56,618 nucleotides of DNA from a virus: IMG/VR virus record IMGVR_UViG_3300023174_000199, positions 1 to 56,618 of that record. The stretch is one strand, 5' to 3'. The notes beneath the pieces are model-generated. The model searched no databases. It was not told the DNA's origin and saw only the letters and a program-made list of their open reading frames with translations. Each line of letters starts with the position of its first letter. The first letter of the stretch is position 1. Below, piece by piece: positions 7,377 to 13,790 of this stretch. Both the position numbers and the translations under genes were made by a program.

Positions 7377-7652
7377 ATGAGTCTTCCTTCTGACCCCGCC
7401 GCACGTAAAGCTATTAAGAAGTGTATGGATGAGCTTTCAGCTTCCATGGCACGTACTGAAGGCGAGCGTGAATTCATTAAAGAGGCTATTAATAATATTT
7501 GCGAAGAATATGAAATGAGTAAGAAGACGTTTCGTAGACTTGCAAAGGTTTATCATAAGCAGAACTTCTCTCGCGAAGTTGCTGAACATGAAGAATTTGA
7601 AACCATGTACGAGCAACTAACTGGTGAAACAAGTCTAGGTAATATTACGTAA
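7377..7652 (+). CDS. dsbA: DsbA-like dsDNA-binding protein
   Basis: A 91-aa protein. Residues 30-75 (FIKEAINNICEEYEMSKK, then TFRRLAKVYHKQNF) match the layout of T4 DsbA, a small double-strand DNA-binding protein that binds late promoter regions and assists late transcription. Length is close to T4 DsbA (89 aa). The similarity is judged by eye and is strongest in the second half. Its stop overlaps the next start (TAATG). Confidence 0.7.
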   Translation: MSLPSDPAARKAIKKCMDELSASMARTEGEREFIKEAINNICEEYEMSKKTFRRLAKVYHKQNFSREVAEHEEFETMYEQLTGETSLGNIT

Positions 7653-7846
7653 TGCATACAGTTTATAATCTAGAAATGCAGACGCGTGATAAAATGAACC
7701 GCCTCAAAAAGACATCTCATGTTGGGGTATTTAATACTTTAGAGGATGTTGAGATTGCAAAAATTAAAGTATTAGAAAGTAATCCAGGTACAACCTTTGA
7801 GGTATATTTTTGTGAACATATTTTATTTGAGCAACAACCCGGCTGA
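7652..7846 (+). CDS. Small hypothetical protein
   Basis: A 64-aa protein starting in a TAATG overlap with dsbA. It alternates hydrophobic and charged residues (VGVFNTLEDVEIAKIKVLE then TTFEVYFCEHILFEQ) and could be a small alpha/beta fold. I do not recognise the family. Position in the dsbA operon is its only context. The 14 bases after its stop lead into a late promoter. Confidence 0.65.
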   Translation: MHTVYNLEMQTRDKMNRLKKTSHVGVFNTLEDVEIAKIKVLESNPGTTFEVYFCEHILFEQQPG

Positions 7847-7868
7847 ATGCGCTCAACAACTTGGTTTG

Positions 7869-7876
7869 TATAAATA
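7869..7876 (+). promoter_or_regulatory. T4-type late promoter, leaderless configuration
   Basis: A perfect TATAAATA octamer, the T4 gp55-dependent late -10 element, followed by 5 nt and ATG 7882. T4 late RNAs start about 6-7 nt after this element, so the message would begin at the start codon. Confidence 0.65.
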
Positions 7877-7881
7877 AAAAT

Positions 7882-8133
7882 ATGATCTATACTTTTTTAA
7901 ATACTGAAACACAGCAAGTCGAAGAACATTCAATGCGTATGTCTGAATACGATGTGTTCAAAGATAAAAATCCCCACCTAGAAAGATACCACGAACCCGG
8001 CAGAGGACCTGCAATGGGCGACTCAGTTCGTCTGGGTATACGTAGACCAGATACGGGTTTTCATGAGGTACTATCAAAAATAGCTAGCGCTAATTACAAG
8101 AGTAACCTTACTGATAAGTTGTCACGACGATGA
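7882..8133 (+). CDS. FmdB-like conserved phage protein
   Basis: An 83-aa protein. I chose ATG 7882 over an in-frame TTG at 7861 because the latter precedes a late promoter. The opening MIYTFLNTETQQVEEHSMRM followed by NPHLERY, then GDSVRLGIRRPDTGFHEVL and a terminal small-basic segment, matches a common T4-like phage family related to FmdB regulatory proteins. Members elsewhere often begin with a zinc ribbon; this one has no cysteines. Function unknown. Confidence 0.8.
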   Translation: MIYTFLNTETQQVEEHSMRMSEYDVFKDKNPHLERYHEPGRGPAMGDSVRLGIRRPDTGFHEVLSKIASANYKSNLTDKLSRR

Positions 8134-8157
8134 TTACACACTAAGAGTTTTTTACCG

Positions 8158-8189
8158 GGACTGCAGGGAAACCTGTAGTCCTTTTTTTT
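8158..8189 (+). terminator. Rho-independent terminator
   Basis: A 10-bp stem GGACTGCAGG (8158-8167) with CCTGTAGTCC (8172-8181), one G-U pair, a GAAA tetraloop, then eight T (8182-8189). It ends the operon of 7882-8133. The phoH Shine-Dalgarno begins only a few bases later. Confidence 0.9.
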
Positions 8190-8204
8190 GCAAGAGGAAA
8201 ACTA

Positions 8205-8984
8205 ATGGCTACTAATAAGAGAGCAGCGAAAGCTGTTACTATCCATACCGAAGAGTATAATCCACAGACCCAACCTAATGTAAAACCAATTAATAATACA
8301 CTAAGATTAAAATTAGATAATTTAAGAACATTTCAACCTCTAACCGACAATCAAAGATTATTTTACGAAGCATATAAGAGAGGTGATTACTTTGTTGCCT
8401 TACATGGGGTAGCAGGTACTGGTAAAACGTTCATTGCTGTATACAAAGCTCTCGAAGAAGTATTAGATAAAAATAACCCTTTTAATAAAATTATTATTGT
8501 TCGGTCAGCGGTACAGTCTAGGGAAATGGGTCATCTACCTGGCGACATCGATGAAAAGCTGGACATCTATCAACAACCTTATCGTCAAATTTGCCATACA
8601 TTATTTGATCGTAAAGACGCATACGATAGATTAGCCGAACAAGGACACATCGAATTTATTTCTACATCATTCATTAGGGGTATGTCTTTTGATGATGCAA
8701 TTATTATTGTAGATGAAATGCAGAATATGACGTTCGAAGAAATTGATACGGTTATGACTCGTGTTGGTTATAGATCAAAAATTATATGGTGTGGAGACTA
8801 TCGTCAAACAGATTTGAATAAAAGAAAGACAGATGTGTCAGGTATTTTAAAATTCTTTGATATTGCCCATCACATGGCTGCATTTACAAGAATCGAATTT
8901 GAAGTAGACGATATTGTACGTAGCTCTTTAGTAAAAGATTATATTCTTGCAAAATTAAAAGTAGAAGACTCAGCTGATAAATAA
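8205..8984 (+). CDS. phoH: PhoH-like P-loop ATPase
   Basis: A 259-aa PhoH-family ATPase. Walker A is GVAGTGKT (residues 68-75), Walker B is IIIVDE (166-171), and WCGDYRQTDL matches the sensor region. VRSAVQSREMGHLPGD is the conserved family block. PhoH proteins are widespread in marine phages; the fold is that of superfamily I helicase cores, and proposed roles include RNA metabolism and stress response, none settled. The start is supported by AGAGG about 9 nt before ATG. A strong terminator ends only 15 bases before the ATG, with no room for a promoter between, so expression depends on read-through or a promoter further upstream. Confidence 0.95.
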   Translation: MATNKRAAKAVTIHTEEYNPQTQPNVKPINNTLRLKLDNLRTFQPLTDNQRLFYEAYKRGDYFVALHGVAGTGKTFIAVYKALEEVLDKNNPFNKIIIVRSAVQSREMGHLPGDIDEKLDIYQQPYRQICHTLFDRKDAYDRLAEQGHIEFISTSFIRGMSFDDAIIIVDEMQNMTFEEIDTVMTRVGYRSKIIWCGDYRQTDLNKRKTDVSGILKFFDIAHHMAAFTRIEFEVDDIVRSSLVKDYILAKLKVEDSADK

Positions 8985-8987
8985 AGC

Positions 8988-9434
8988 ATGACACCAGATA
9001 TTAAGCTTATTGCTTGTAGCAATGTATATAGTAGATTAATGCATTTTAAGCATGCAGGGGATATTGAACATGGTCATCGCCATAGTTATAACCATGCAAC
9101 GCTTGTAAGTGCTGGTTCGGTGCAAGTAGATATTTTAGATGATATGGGTAATACAACTTCATCAAAAGCATTTCATGCGCCGACAATGATTTATATCAGT
9201 AAAGATGACTTTCATAAAATTACTGCATTAGAGGATAATACAGTTTGTGTTTGTATACATGCATTAAGAACAATCGATGAAGAGTTGATTGAGCCAGACT
9301 TTTTAGTTGACGCTATTACTAATGATAATAACAATATGAATATACCTGAGTTAGTCAAAACGAAAACAGATAAAACACTTCAAGGGTTTATTGTCGAAAG
9401 AAATAAACTTGTTGATGAAGGTTTAAAGCATTAA
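8988..9434 (+). CDS. Cupin-like metal-binding protein
   Basis: A 148-aa protein. HGHRHSYNHATLVSAGSVQV (about residues 28-47) and a later FHAPTMIYISKDDFHKITAL resemble the two cupin motifs, with several histidines able to bind a metal. A short helical tail follows the barrel. In T4-like marine phages a cupin-type protein often neighbours phoH or oxygenase genes; function is unknown. It lies 3 bases after phoH. GATAAATA at 8976-8983 resembles a late promoter but coincides with the phoH stop codons. Confidence 0.7.
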   Translation: MTPDIKLIACSNVYSRLMHFKHAGDIEHGHRHSYNHATLVSAGSVQVDILDDMGNTTSSKAFHAPTMIYISKDDFHKITALEDNTVCVCIHALRTIDEELIEPDFLVDAITNDNNNMNIPELVKTKTDKTLQGFIVERNKLVDEGLKH

Positions 9435-9444
9435 GGGGAAAAAA

Positions 9445-10080
9445 ATGGCAGATAGTTTTGAATTTGAATTTACTGTTGAACAAGTACGTGAACTTATACC
9501 AAAAGCAATCGGTGGTCCGGATGCTTGGTATGAAGCTCTTGCCGAAGCACTTCCGCAGTACGACATTAACACTGTAGAGAGAGTAGCAGCATTTATTGCT
9601 CAGTGTTCTCATGAATCAGGTGGCTTTTCAGTACTAGAAGAAAACCTTAACTACAAAGCTGCAACTTTAGGTAAATTATGGCCACAGAGGTTTCCTCCCG
9701 GTATTGCTGAACAGTATGCTGGTAAACCAGAAATGATTGCTAATAAGACCTATGGTGGTCGAATGGGTAATGGATCAGAAGAAACAGGTGAAGGTTATAA
9801 GTATCGCGGTAGAGGTCTTTTACAGTTAACCGGTAAAGATAATTATAAGGCTTGCTCGCAAACGTTATTCCAAGACAGTACGCTTTTAGAAGATCCAGAT
9901 CTATTACTGGATCCTTACTATGCTATTCACTCGGCGTGCTGGTTCTGGAACAAGAACAAATTGAATCAGTTTGCTGATGCCGGTGATTTAACAACACTAA
10001 CTAAGCGTATCAATGGTGGTACGATCGGCTTAGAAGACCGCATACACCATTACAATCACGCTGTTGAGGTTTTGGCGTAA
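9445..10080 (+). CDS. Endolysin, GH19 chitinase/lysozyme family
   Basis: A 211-aa glycoside hydrolase family 19 protein, expected to cut peptidoglycan at lysis. FIAQCSHESGGF (about residues 50-61) contains the catalytic Glu57. The rest of the fold is visible as YGGRMGN, GYKYRGRGLLQLTGKDNY and the closing TKRINGG segment. There is no signal peptide or membrane anchor, so it should need a holin. AAGGGG stands about 7 nt before ATG. Length is typical for single-domain GH19 endolysins. Confidence 0.92.
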   Translation: MADSFEFEFTVEQVRELIPKAIGGPDAWYEALAEALPQYDINTVERVAAFIAQCSHESGGFSVLEENLNYKAATLGKLWPQRFPPGIAEQYAGKPEMIANKTYGGRMGNGSEETGEGYKYRGRGLLQLTGKDNYKACSQTLFQDSTLLEDPDLLLDPYYAIHSACWFWNKNKLNQFADAGDLTTLTKRINGGTIGLEDRIHHYNHAVEVLA

Positions 10081-10092
10081 AGACGCTATAAT
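10064..10092 (+). promoter_or_regulatory. Sigma70-like promoter, leaderless configuration
   Basis: TTGAGG (10064-10069), 17-nt spacer, perfect TATAAT (10087-10092), then 5 nt and ATG 10098. No Shine-Dalgarno sequence is seen. The spacing is identical to that at 6146-6180. Confidence 0.7.
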
Positions 10093-10097
10093 ATATT

Positions 10098-10778
10098 ATG
10101 ACATTTAAACATATAAAACTTGACCGTGAAGTACCTAAACTAAAACAGTTAAACGAGAACGGGGTACGGCATTATGTTACCCCTGAAGGTAATAAGTACC
10201 CTTCTATTACAACTGTACTGTCTGAGTACAACCGGAAAGCTATTTTTGAATGGCGTACACGGGTCGGTAATGATGAAGCTAATCGGGTATCTGGTAAAGC
10301 TTCAACCCGGGGTACCAAGCTGCATAAAGCTTGTGAAGATTATATTAATAATTTAACACCAGATTTTAAGACACCGTTTGAGCGAGATCTATTTAAAAGA
10401 TTTCAACCTACATTACATCGCATTAATAATGTCTATGCTCAAGAGCTACGTATGTACTCTGATCATTTACGTATTGCTGGTACGGTAGATTGTGTTGGTG
10501 AATTTGATGGTAAGGTTTCTGTTATTGACTTTAAGACCTCAGCAAAGCAAAAAGATATTAGTTACATCGAAAATTATTTTATGCAATGCTCTGCCTACGC
10601 GATTATGTTCGAAGAGCAATTTGGTATTCCTGTTGCTCAAACTGTTGTTGCAATTGCAGTTGAAGATGACGAACCACAAGTGTTTATCGAGAAGAGAGAT
10701 ACCCACGTAAAGCGGTTACTTCACTTCCGGGATCTCTACGAAAGAAAGAGTGGCATTTCAGTGGCATTGACAGTATAA
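10098..10778 (+). CDS. PD-(D/E)XK nuclease (RecB/Cas4-like exonuclease)
   Basis: A 226-aa nuclease of the PD-(D/E)XK superfamily. Core motifs: GTKLHKACE with conserved His75 (about 72-80), IAGTVDCVGEF with D131, VIDFKTSAK with D144 and K146, and QCSAYAIMFEE (the QxxxY helix). This is the arrangement of RecB-type and Cas4-type exonucleases. In phages of this group the enzyme may process recombination or replication intermediates or help degrade host DNA. It appears to be transcribed from its own promoter as a leaderless message. Confidence 0.9.
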   Translation: MTFKHIKLDREVPKLKQLNENGVRHYVTPEGNKYPSITTVLSEYNRKAIFEWRTRVGNDEANRVSGKASTRGTKLHKACEDYINNLTPDFKTPFERDLFKRFQPTLHRINNVYAQELRMYSDHLRIAGTVDCVGEFDGKVSVIDFKTSAKQKDISYIENYFMQCSAYAIMFEEQFGIPVAQTVVAIAVEDDEPQVFIEKRDTHVKRLLHFRDLYERKSGISVALTV

Positions 10779-10779
10779 T
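10750..10779 (+). promoter_or_regulatory. Putative sigma70-like promoter
   Basis: TATAAT at 10774-10779 with a weak -35 GTGGCA at 10750-10755 (18-nt spacer). RNA would start near 10786 and carry a short leader containing GAGGGG before ATG 10801. TTGACA at 10767-10772 is too close to the -10 box to serve as a -35. Confidence 0.45.
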
Positions 10780-10800
10780 CTTTATGTGAGGGGTTGAGAA

Positions 10801-11385
10801 ATGGGTTCGCTTTCTAACTTTAATGATGCGTGTGTATCAATTAATGAAATTAAAACTAAATACGATTTAAATGTATTTGTAGAGACAGGTTGCTTTCAAG
10901 GCAACACGTTGAGGTATACGACAGGTTATAACTTTGAACGAATGTACAGTTGCGATATAGACAAGGAAATGATCGATAGGTGTAGTGATATTTCACCTAA
11001 CATAGAATTGTTTCTAGGTACATCGGTAGAATTTTTAGAACAATTACTACCTCGACTAACAGCTGATCGCATTTTATTTTTTCTTGATGCGCATTTACCC
11101 GAGCATGATAAGAACAGCGGTACGGTATTATTAGATTCAGAGCATAACTTTCCATTAAGGGAAGAAATTGAAATTATAAATAAATACCGTAAAGATAAGA
11201 ACGACGTTATCATTTGCGATGATTTACGCATATACGAAGACGGTCCGTTTGAAGGTGGTAATTGGGATAAACGTAAAAATTATAAAGACCTTGATTTAAA
11301 TTTCTTAAGCTTATATAATTATAAGGTAGAGAAGTTTTACAGTCATGAAGGCTATATCTTCTTAACAAAAGATATTGCTGTATGA
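10801..11385 (+). CDS. Class I methyltransferase-like protein
   Basis: A 194-aa protein. VFVETGCFQGNTLRY (about residues 25-39) resembles the glycine-rich SAM-binding loop. MYSCDIDKEMIDRC (about 49-62) gives the acidic residue expected at the end of strand 2, and ILFFLDAHLPEH (about 91-102) corresponds to strand 4 with a metal-binding-like DAH. This plan is shared with sugar O-methyltransferases such as the TylF/CmcI type. The substrate is unknown. The gene ends directly before the tmRNA. Confidence 0.65.
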   Translation: MGSLSNFNDACVSINEIKTKYDLNVFVETGCFQGNTLRYTTGYNFERMYSCDIDKEMIDRCSDISPNIELFLGTSVEFLEQLLPRLTADRILFFLDAHLPEHDKNSGTVLLDSEHNFPLREEIEIINKYRKDKNDVIICDDLRIYEDGPFEGGNWDKRKNYKDLDLNFLSLYNYKVEKFYSHEGYIFLTKDIAV

Positions 11386-11661
11386 AGCAAAGAGAAAAGT
11401 GTTCTGGACGCGGGTGCGAATCCCGCCAGGTCCACCAGATGTACTGGGTTCATTACCCTCAGCGCGAAGCCTAGAGCGACTAGGGTACATCTGATGGGCC
11501 TGATATAGATTCGACAGGGCAAAGAGTAACAGAGTGGACAGCACATCAGAGCAGATGTTAAAACTAAACAAAAGTAAACGCAAACGACTCAAAGTTCGCA
11601 TTAGCAGCCTAAACACTGCTTAGGGTTTCGTAGGTTTCCTCGTAACAGAATAACCTACACT
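11386..11661 (+). ncRNA. ssrA: Circularly permuted (two-piece) tmRNA
   Basis: The order of parts is reversed relative to a standard tmRNA gene. First comes the acceptor piece: T-arm GCGGG/CCCGC (11410-11426), acceptor strand CAGGTCC (11427-11433), discriminator A and encoded CCA (11435-11437). A 58-nt spacer (11438-11495) follows. Then the coding piece starts GGGCCTG (11496-11502), which pairs with the acceptor strand and gives the alanine identity pair G3-U70; next come the AGATTCGAC D-loop element, an A-rich linker, and the resume codon GCA at 11580. The tag is ANDSKFALAA, stop 11610-11612. AGCAG/CTGCT (11603-11607 / 11616-11620) forms helix P5 around the stop. Inverted repeat GTAGGTT/AACCTAC closes the 3' side. 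The outer ends are approximate. Confidence 0.92.
11437..11495 (+). other. Internal transcribed spacer of the permuted tmRNA
   Basis: AGATGTAC (11437-11444) pairs with GTACATCT (11485-11492). Inside are GGGT/ACCC (11446-11458) and CCTAG/CTAGG (11470-11484) hairpins. The precursor therefore joins the mature 3' CCA end and the mature 5' end by a branched hairpin that must be cut out, presumably by host processing enzymes including RNase P. Confidence 0.8.
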
Positions 11662-11675
11662 TATAATGGAAAAAA

Positions 11676-12305
11676 ATGCATAAAGAAGTTCTTTTTGACA
11701 AGCCAAGAATAGTTCTATACAATGATGTATTTTCGAAAGATGAATGCGCGGATTTGATTAAGAGTATTCCATCTGAACAATTTTTTGCGGCTGAGGGTTT
11801 TGACTTTGTAACAAAAAAAGGTATACCTACAGACTATAGATCTAACTCTTCATACATTGATAAGGGGTTTAAACTCAACCCCCTGCATCAGAAATTAACA
11901 GAGTTAATTGAGGGGGAGTTAATAGGTACCTACCCCTATATTGAATTACCTGTACAAGTACAGCGGTACGATGTGGGTCAGCAGTATAAGACTCATGTTG
12001 ATTTTTTTAATAGAGCAAATGAACCTAAAGTCTTTGATGTTGATAGAATTGCTTCTATTATTGTTTATTTAAATGATGATTTCGAAGGTGGGGAGACGCA
12101 TTTCACAACTCTAAATATTAAAGTAAAGCCTAAAGCAGGAATGGCATTGTTTTTTAAATACAACTATAATGATCCTATATATAATAGGAATACATTCCAT
12201 GCTGGTATACCAGTAATTAGTGGTACAAAATACATTGTAACAGCTTTCTTTCGAAGTGAACCATTAAGTTATAAATGGAATGCAATTGATATCCTTAGGG
12301 TATAG
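11676..12305 (+). CDS. 2-oxoglutarate/Fe(II)-dependent oxygenase
   Basis: A 209-aa prolyl-4-hydroxylase-type dioxygenase. The iron triad is visible: HVD at residues 107-109 and His175 in TFHAGIPV, with Lys185 in GTKYIV as the likely 2-oxoglutarate anchor. FEGGETHF and KPKAGMALFF are the standard family blocks. Such enzymes hydroxylate proteins, nucleic acids or small molecules and are abundant in marine T4-like phages; the substrate is unknown. The gene begins just after the tmRNA, with GGAAAAAA before the ATG. A TATAAT-like element at 11662-11667 lacks a -35. Confidence 0.92.
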   Translation: MHKEVLFDKPRIVLYNDVFSKDECADLIKSIPSEQFFAAEGFDFVTKKGIPTDYRSNSSYIDKGFKLNPLHQKLTELIEGELIGTYPYIELPVQVQRYDVGQQYKTHVDFFNRANEPKVFDVDRIASIIVYLNDDFEGGETHFTTLNIKVKPKAGMALFFKYNYNDPIYNRNTFHAGIPVISGTKYIVTAFFRSEPLSYKWNAIDILRV

Positions 12306-12337
12306 AAGGTCAAGTGGCTAGACCTTAAATTAGCCAC
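12306..12337 (+). promoter_or_regulatory. H-type RNA pseudoknot in the leader of the next gene
   Basis: Stem 1 is AAGGTC (12306-12311) with GACCTT (12321-12326). Stem 2 is GTGGCTA (12314-12320) with TAGCCAC (12331-12337). Loops are 2 nt, 0 nt and 4 nt. Both stems are perfect and interleaved, a textbook compact pseudoknot. It begins right after the oxygenase stop and lies about 20 nt upstream of the Shine-Dalgarno of the 12367 gene. Confidence 0.7.
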
Positions 12338-12366
12338 ACAACACTCATACACACAAAGGAATTAAA

Positions 12367-12639
12367 ATGAGTAATATGACACCGTTCGAGATTCGCCTTG
12401 AACTTCTAAAAATGGCGAAAGAGATGCTTTCCGAGGAATATTATGGAAAGCGTGAAGTAGTTAGCAACGACTGGTCTACAAAAGTCGAAGTCGCTAAGCA
12501 TGCAGGACAGACAGCTCCTGATCATCCAGGCTTCCCAGCCTACCCGAGCGAAGCCGAGGTAATTGCGAAGGCAGCTATCCTCAACGGATTCGTATCCAAC
12601 ATCCATACAGAAGCAAAGTCTACTTCTACTAAGAAGTAA
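12367..12639 (+). CDS. Conserved small T4-like phage protein
   Basis: A 90-aa protein beginning MSNMTPFEIRLELLKMAKEML, a helical opening widely seen in short T4-like phage proteins of unknown function. The middle contains AGQTAPDHPGFPAYPSEAEV, and the end is Ser/Thr/Lys-rich. The start is supported by AAAGGA 8 nt upstream. It sits alone between an upstream pseudoknot and a downstream UUCG hairpin, so its RNA may be separately stabilised or regulated. Confidence 0.85.
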   Translation: MSNMTPFEIRLELLKMAKEMLSEEYYGKREVVSNDWSTKVEVAKHAGQTAPDHPGFPAYPSEAEVIAKAAILNGFVSNIHTEAKSTSTKK

Positions 12640-12652
12640 TCTGATGGTGAGC

Positions 12653-12668
12653 GGGGGCTTCGGCCCCC
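12653..12668 (+). terminator. UUCG-tetraloop hairpin, weak terminator or RNA stabiliser
   Basis: GGGGGC (12653-12658) and GCCCCC (12663-12668) form a GC-only 6-bp stem closed by a TTCG loop. Only two T follow, so efficient intrinsic termination is doubtful. It separates the 12367 gene from the cell-wall hydrolase. Confidence 0.65.
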
Positions 12669-12685
12669 TTCAATAAGGAGAACTA

Positions 12686-13222
12686 ATGGTACGTTTTATG
12701 AACCTACTAATCAAGCTTACATTGGTGGTAGCTGTTGCTGCTATACTTGTTAGCTTCACGAAGAACAGAATTGAGTATTACAAAACTAAACCTTTTAATG
12801 ATATACCCATTACAATGGCAGAGCGGGAGAAGCAATTAAATTGTTTAGCGAAAAATATTTATTTTGAAGCAGCTCATGAACCTTTTGAAGGTAAAGTTGC
12901 AGTTGCGCAGGTAACAATCAACCGATCTAACTCAGGTAGGTACCCAAGCGATATTTGTGATGTAGTATATCAGAAGAATGTATTCTTTGGTAAGGTTGTA
13001 TGTCAGTTTTCTTGGTACTGTGAGCAAGGTCCGAAGATTACAGGTAATACTGCAAGCTATAAAGAATCCATGGAGGTAGCTAAGAAAGTACTTCTTGAGA
13101 ATTTTAGATTACCAAGTCTAAAAGATGCTTACTTCTATCATGCTGATTATGTGTCACCAAATTGGAATAAGCCAAAGATAACACAGATCGGTCGTCATAT
13201 ATTTTACGGAGAGAAATCATAA
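12686..13222 (+). CDS. SleB-type cell-wall hydrolase with N-terminal membrane anchor
   Basis: A 178-aa protein. Residues 6-24 form one hydrophobic segment (LLIKLTLVVAVAAILVSF) suited to a signal anchor or uncleaved signal. Residues about 50-178 are a SleB/CwlJ-type hydrolase: CLAKNIYFEA with Glu61 as likely catalytic residue, then VAVAQVTINR, the C-x-F-SWYC segment and FYHADYVSPNW. The family cleaves peptidoglycan. An anchor of this type would let the enzyme reach the periplasm through the host Sec system, as in SAR endolysins. AGGAG lies 7-8 nt before ATG 12686. It overlaps the next gene by one base. Confidence 0.88.
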   Translation: MVRFMNLLIKLTLVVAVAAILVSFTKNRIEYYKTKPFNDIPITMAEREKQLNCLAKNIYFEAAHEPFEGKVAVAQVTINRSNSGRYPSDICDVVYQKNVFFGKVVCQFSWYCEQGPKITGNTASYKESMEVAKKVLLENFRLPSLKDAYFYHADYVSPNWNKPKITQIGRHIFYGEKS

Positions 13223-13530
13223 TGGAAACACTTAATACAATAAAAGAAAAACTAATAGGTTACTTTGAAGGATTCTCAAAGACTACCGCAGACACTTTTG
13301 CCTGGCTAAGTATGCTGGTATTCATATGTGCAACTGTTCCATCTTTTCTTGCTGTAATGTCAGGGGTTACAGATAAGCTACCCCCACTTGATATTACGTG
13401 TCTGTTGTGGCTAGGACTGTTGCTTTATTTCCTAAGATCAGCTATACTAAAGGACATGCTGATGGTAGTGACTATCGGTATTGGTTTCGCAATTCAATCC
13501 ATTATGTTAGGTCTAATATTTTTTATATGA
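13222..13530 (+). CDS. Three-helix membrane protein, possible holin partner
   Basis: A 102-aa protein with hydrophobic segments at about residues 26-48, 57-71 and 77-100, separated by TDKLPPLD and LRSAILKD. The PPLD(I/V)xxLxWLGLLLxFLR pattern is shared by a conserved family of short membrane proteins in T4-like marine phages. Direct coupling to a peptidoglycan hydrolase gene and the three-helix layout suggest a holin-like role, but this is inference; T4 holin itself looks different. It overlaps the gp33 gene by 4 bases. Confidence 0.75.
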   Translation: METLNTIKEKLIGYFEGFSKTTADTFAWLSMLVFICATVPSFLAVMSGVTDKLPPLDITCLLWLGLLLYFLRSAILKDMLMVVTIGIGFAIQSIMLGLIFFI

Positions 13531-13790
13531 ACGAACAACCAGTGCAGTTAACCGATGCGCTTGTTATTACTAAGCGCTTTCGGTCACCAAATGAGTTCAG
13601 TATCTACATCGATGAAATTGTAACCCGTACAAAAGCTGGTTACATGGAGGCAGTAATTGCATATTGCGATGAAAAAGATATTGAAATTGATAGTATTGGT
13701 CCTTTGATTAATCAAAAGCTTCGTGAGAAGATTCAAATGGAAGCCGAGATTGCAAATATGATTAAACCGATTGGACATTTGCCTGTATGA
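13527..13790 (+). CDS. 33: Late promoter transcription accessory protein gp33-like
   Basis: An 87-aa protein, with ATG 13527 chosen because it forms an ATGA overlap with the previous stop. FSIYIDEIVTRTKAGYMEAV, IAYCDEKDIEIDSIGPLINQ and KLREKIQMEAEIANMIKP align by eye with the C-terminal two-thirds of T4 gp33, the co-activator that bridges RNA polymerase and the sliding clamp at late promoters. The expected clamp-binding motif near the C-terminus is not obvious (it ends IGHLPV). Presence of many ATAAATA octamers in the window agrees with this role. Coupled by ATGA overlap to gp59. Confidence 0.8.
   Translation: MNEQPVQLTDALVITKRFRSPNEFSIYIDEIVTRTKAGYMEAVIAYCDEKDIEIDSIGPLINQKLREKIQMEAEIANMIKPIGHLPV

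Noticed and set aside
8976-8983. GATAAATA as a late promoter for the cupin-like gene
   Set aside because: It coincides with the codons Asp-Lys-stop at the end of phoH, has the weak first base, and the ATG is only 4 nt beyond; kept only as a possibility.
10767-10772. TTGACA as a -35 box
   Set aside because: The -10 box TATAAT starts one nucleotide later, so the spacing is impossible.
11352-11616. Minus-strand open frames across 11352-11616
   Set aside because: They lie wholly over the tmRNA, whose structural landmarks explain the sequence; no start signals or recognisable protein.
11662-11667. TATAAT upstream of the 2OG oxygenase as a promoter
   Set aside because: No -35-like sequence at 16-18 nt upstream; it also follows the tmRNA 3' hairpin closely.
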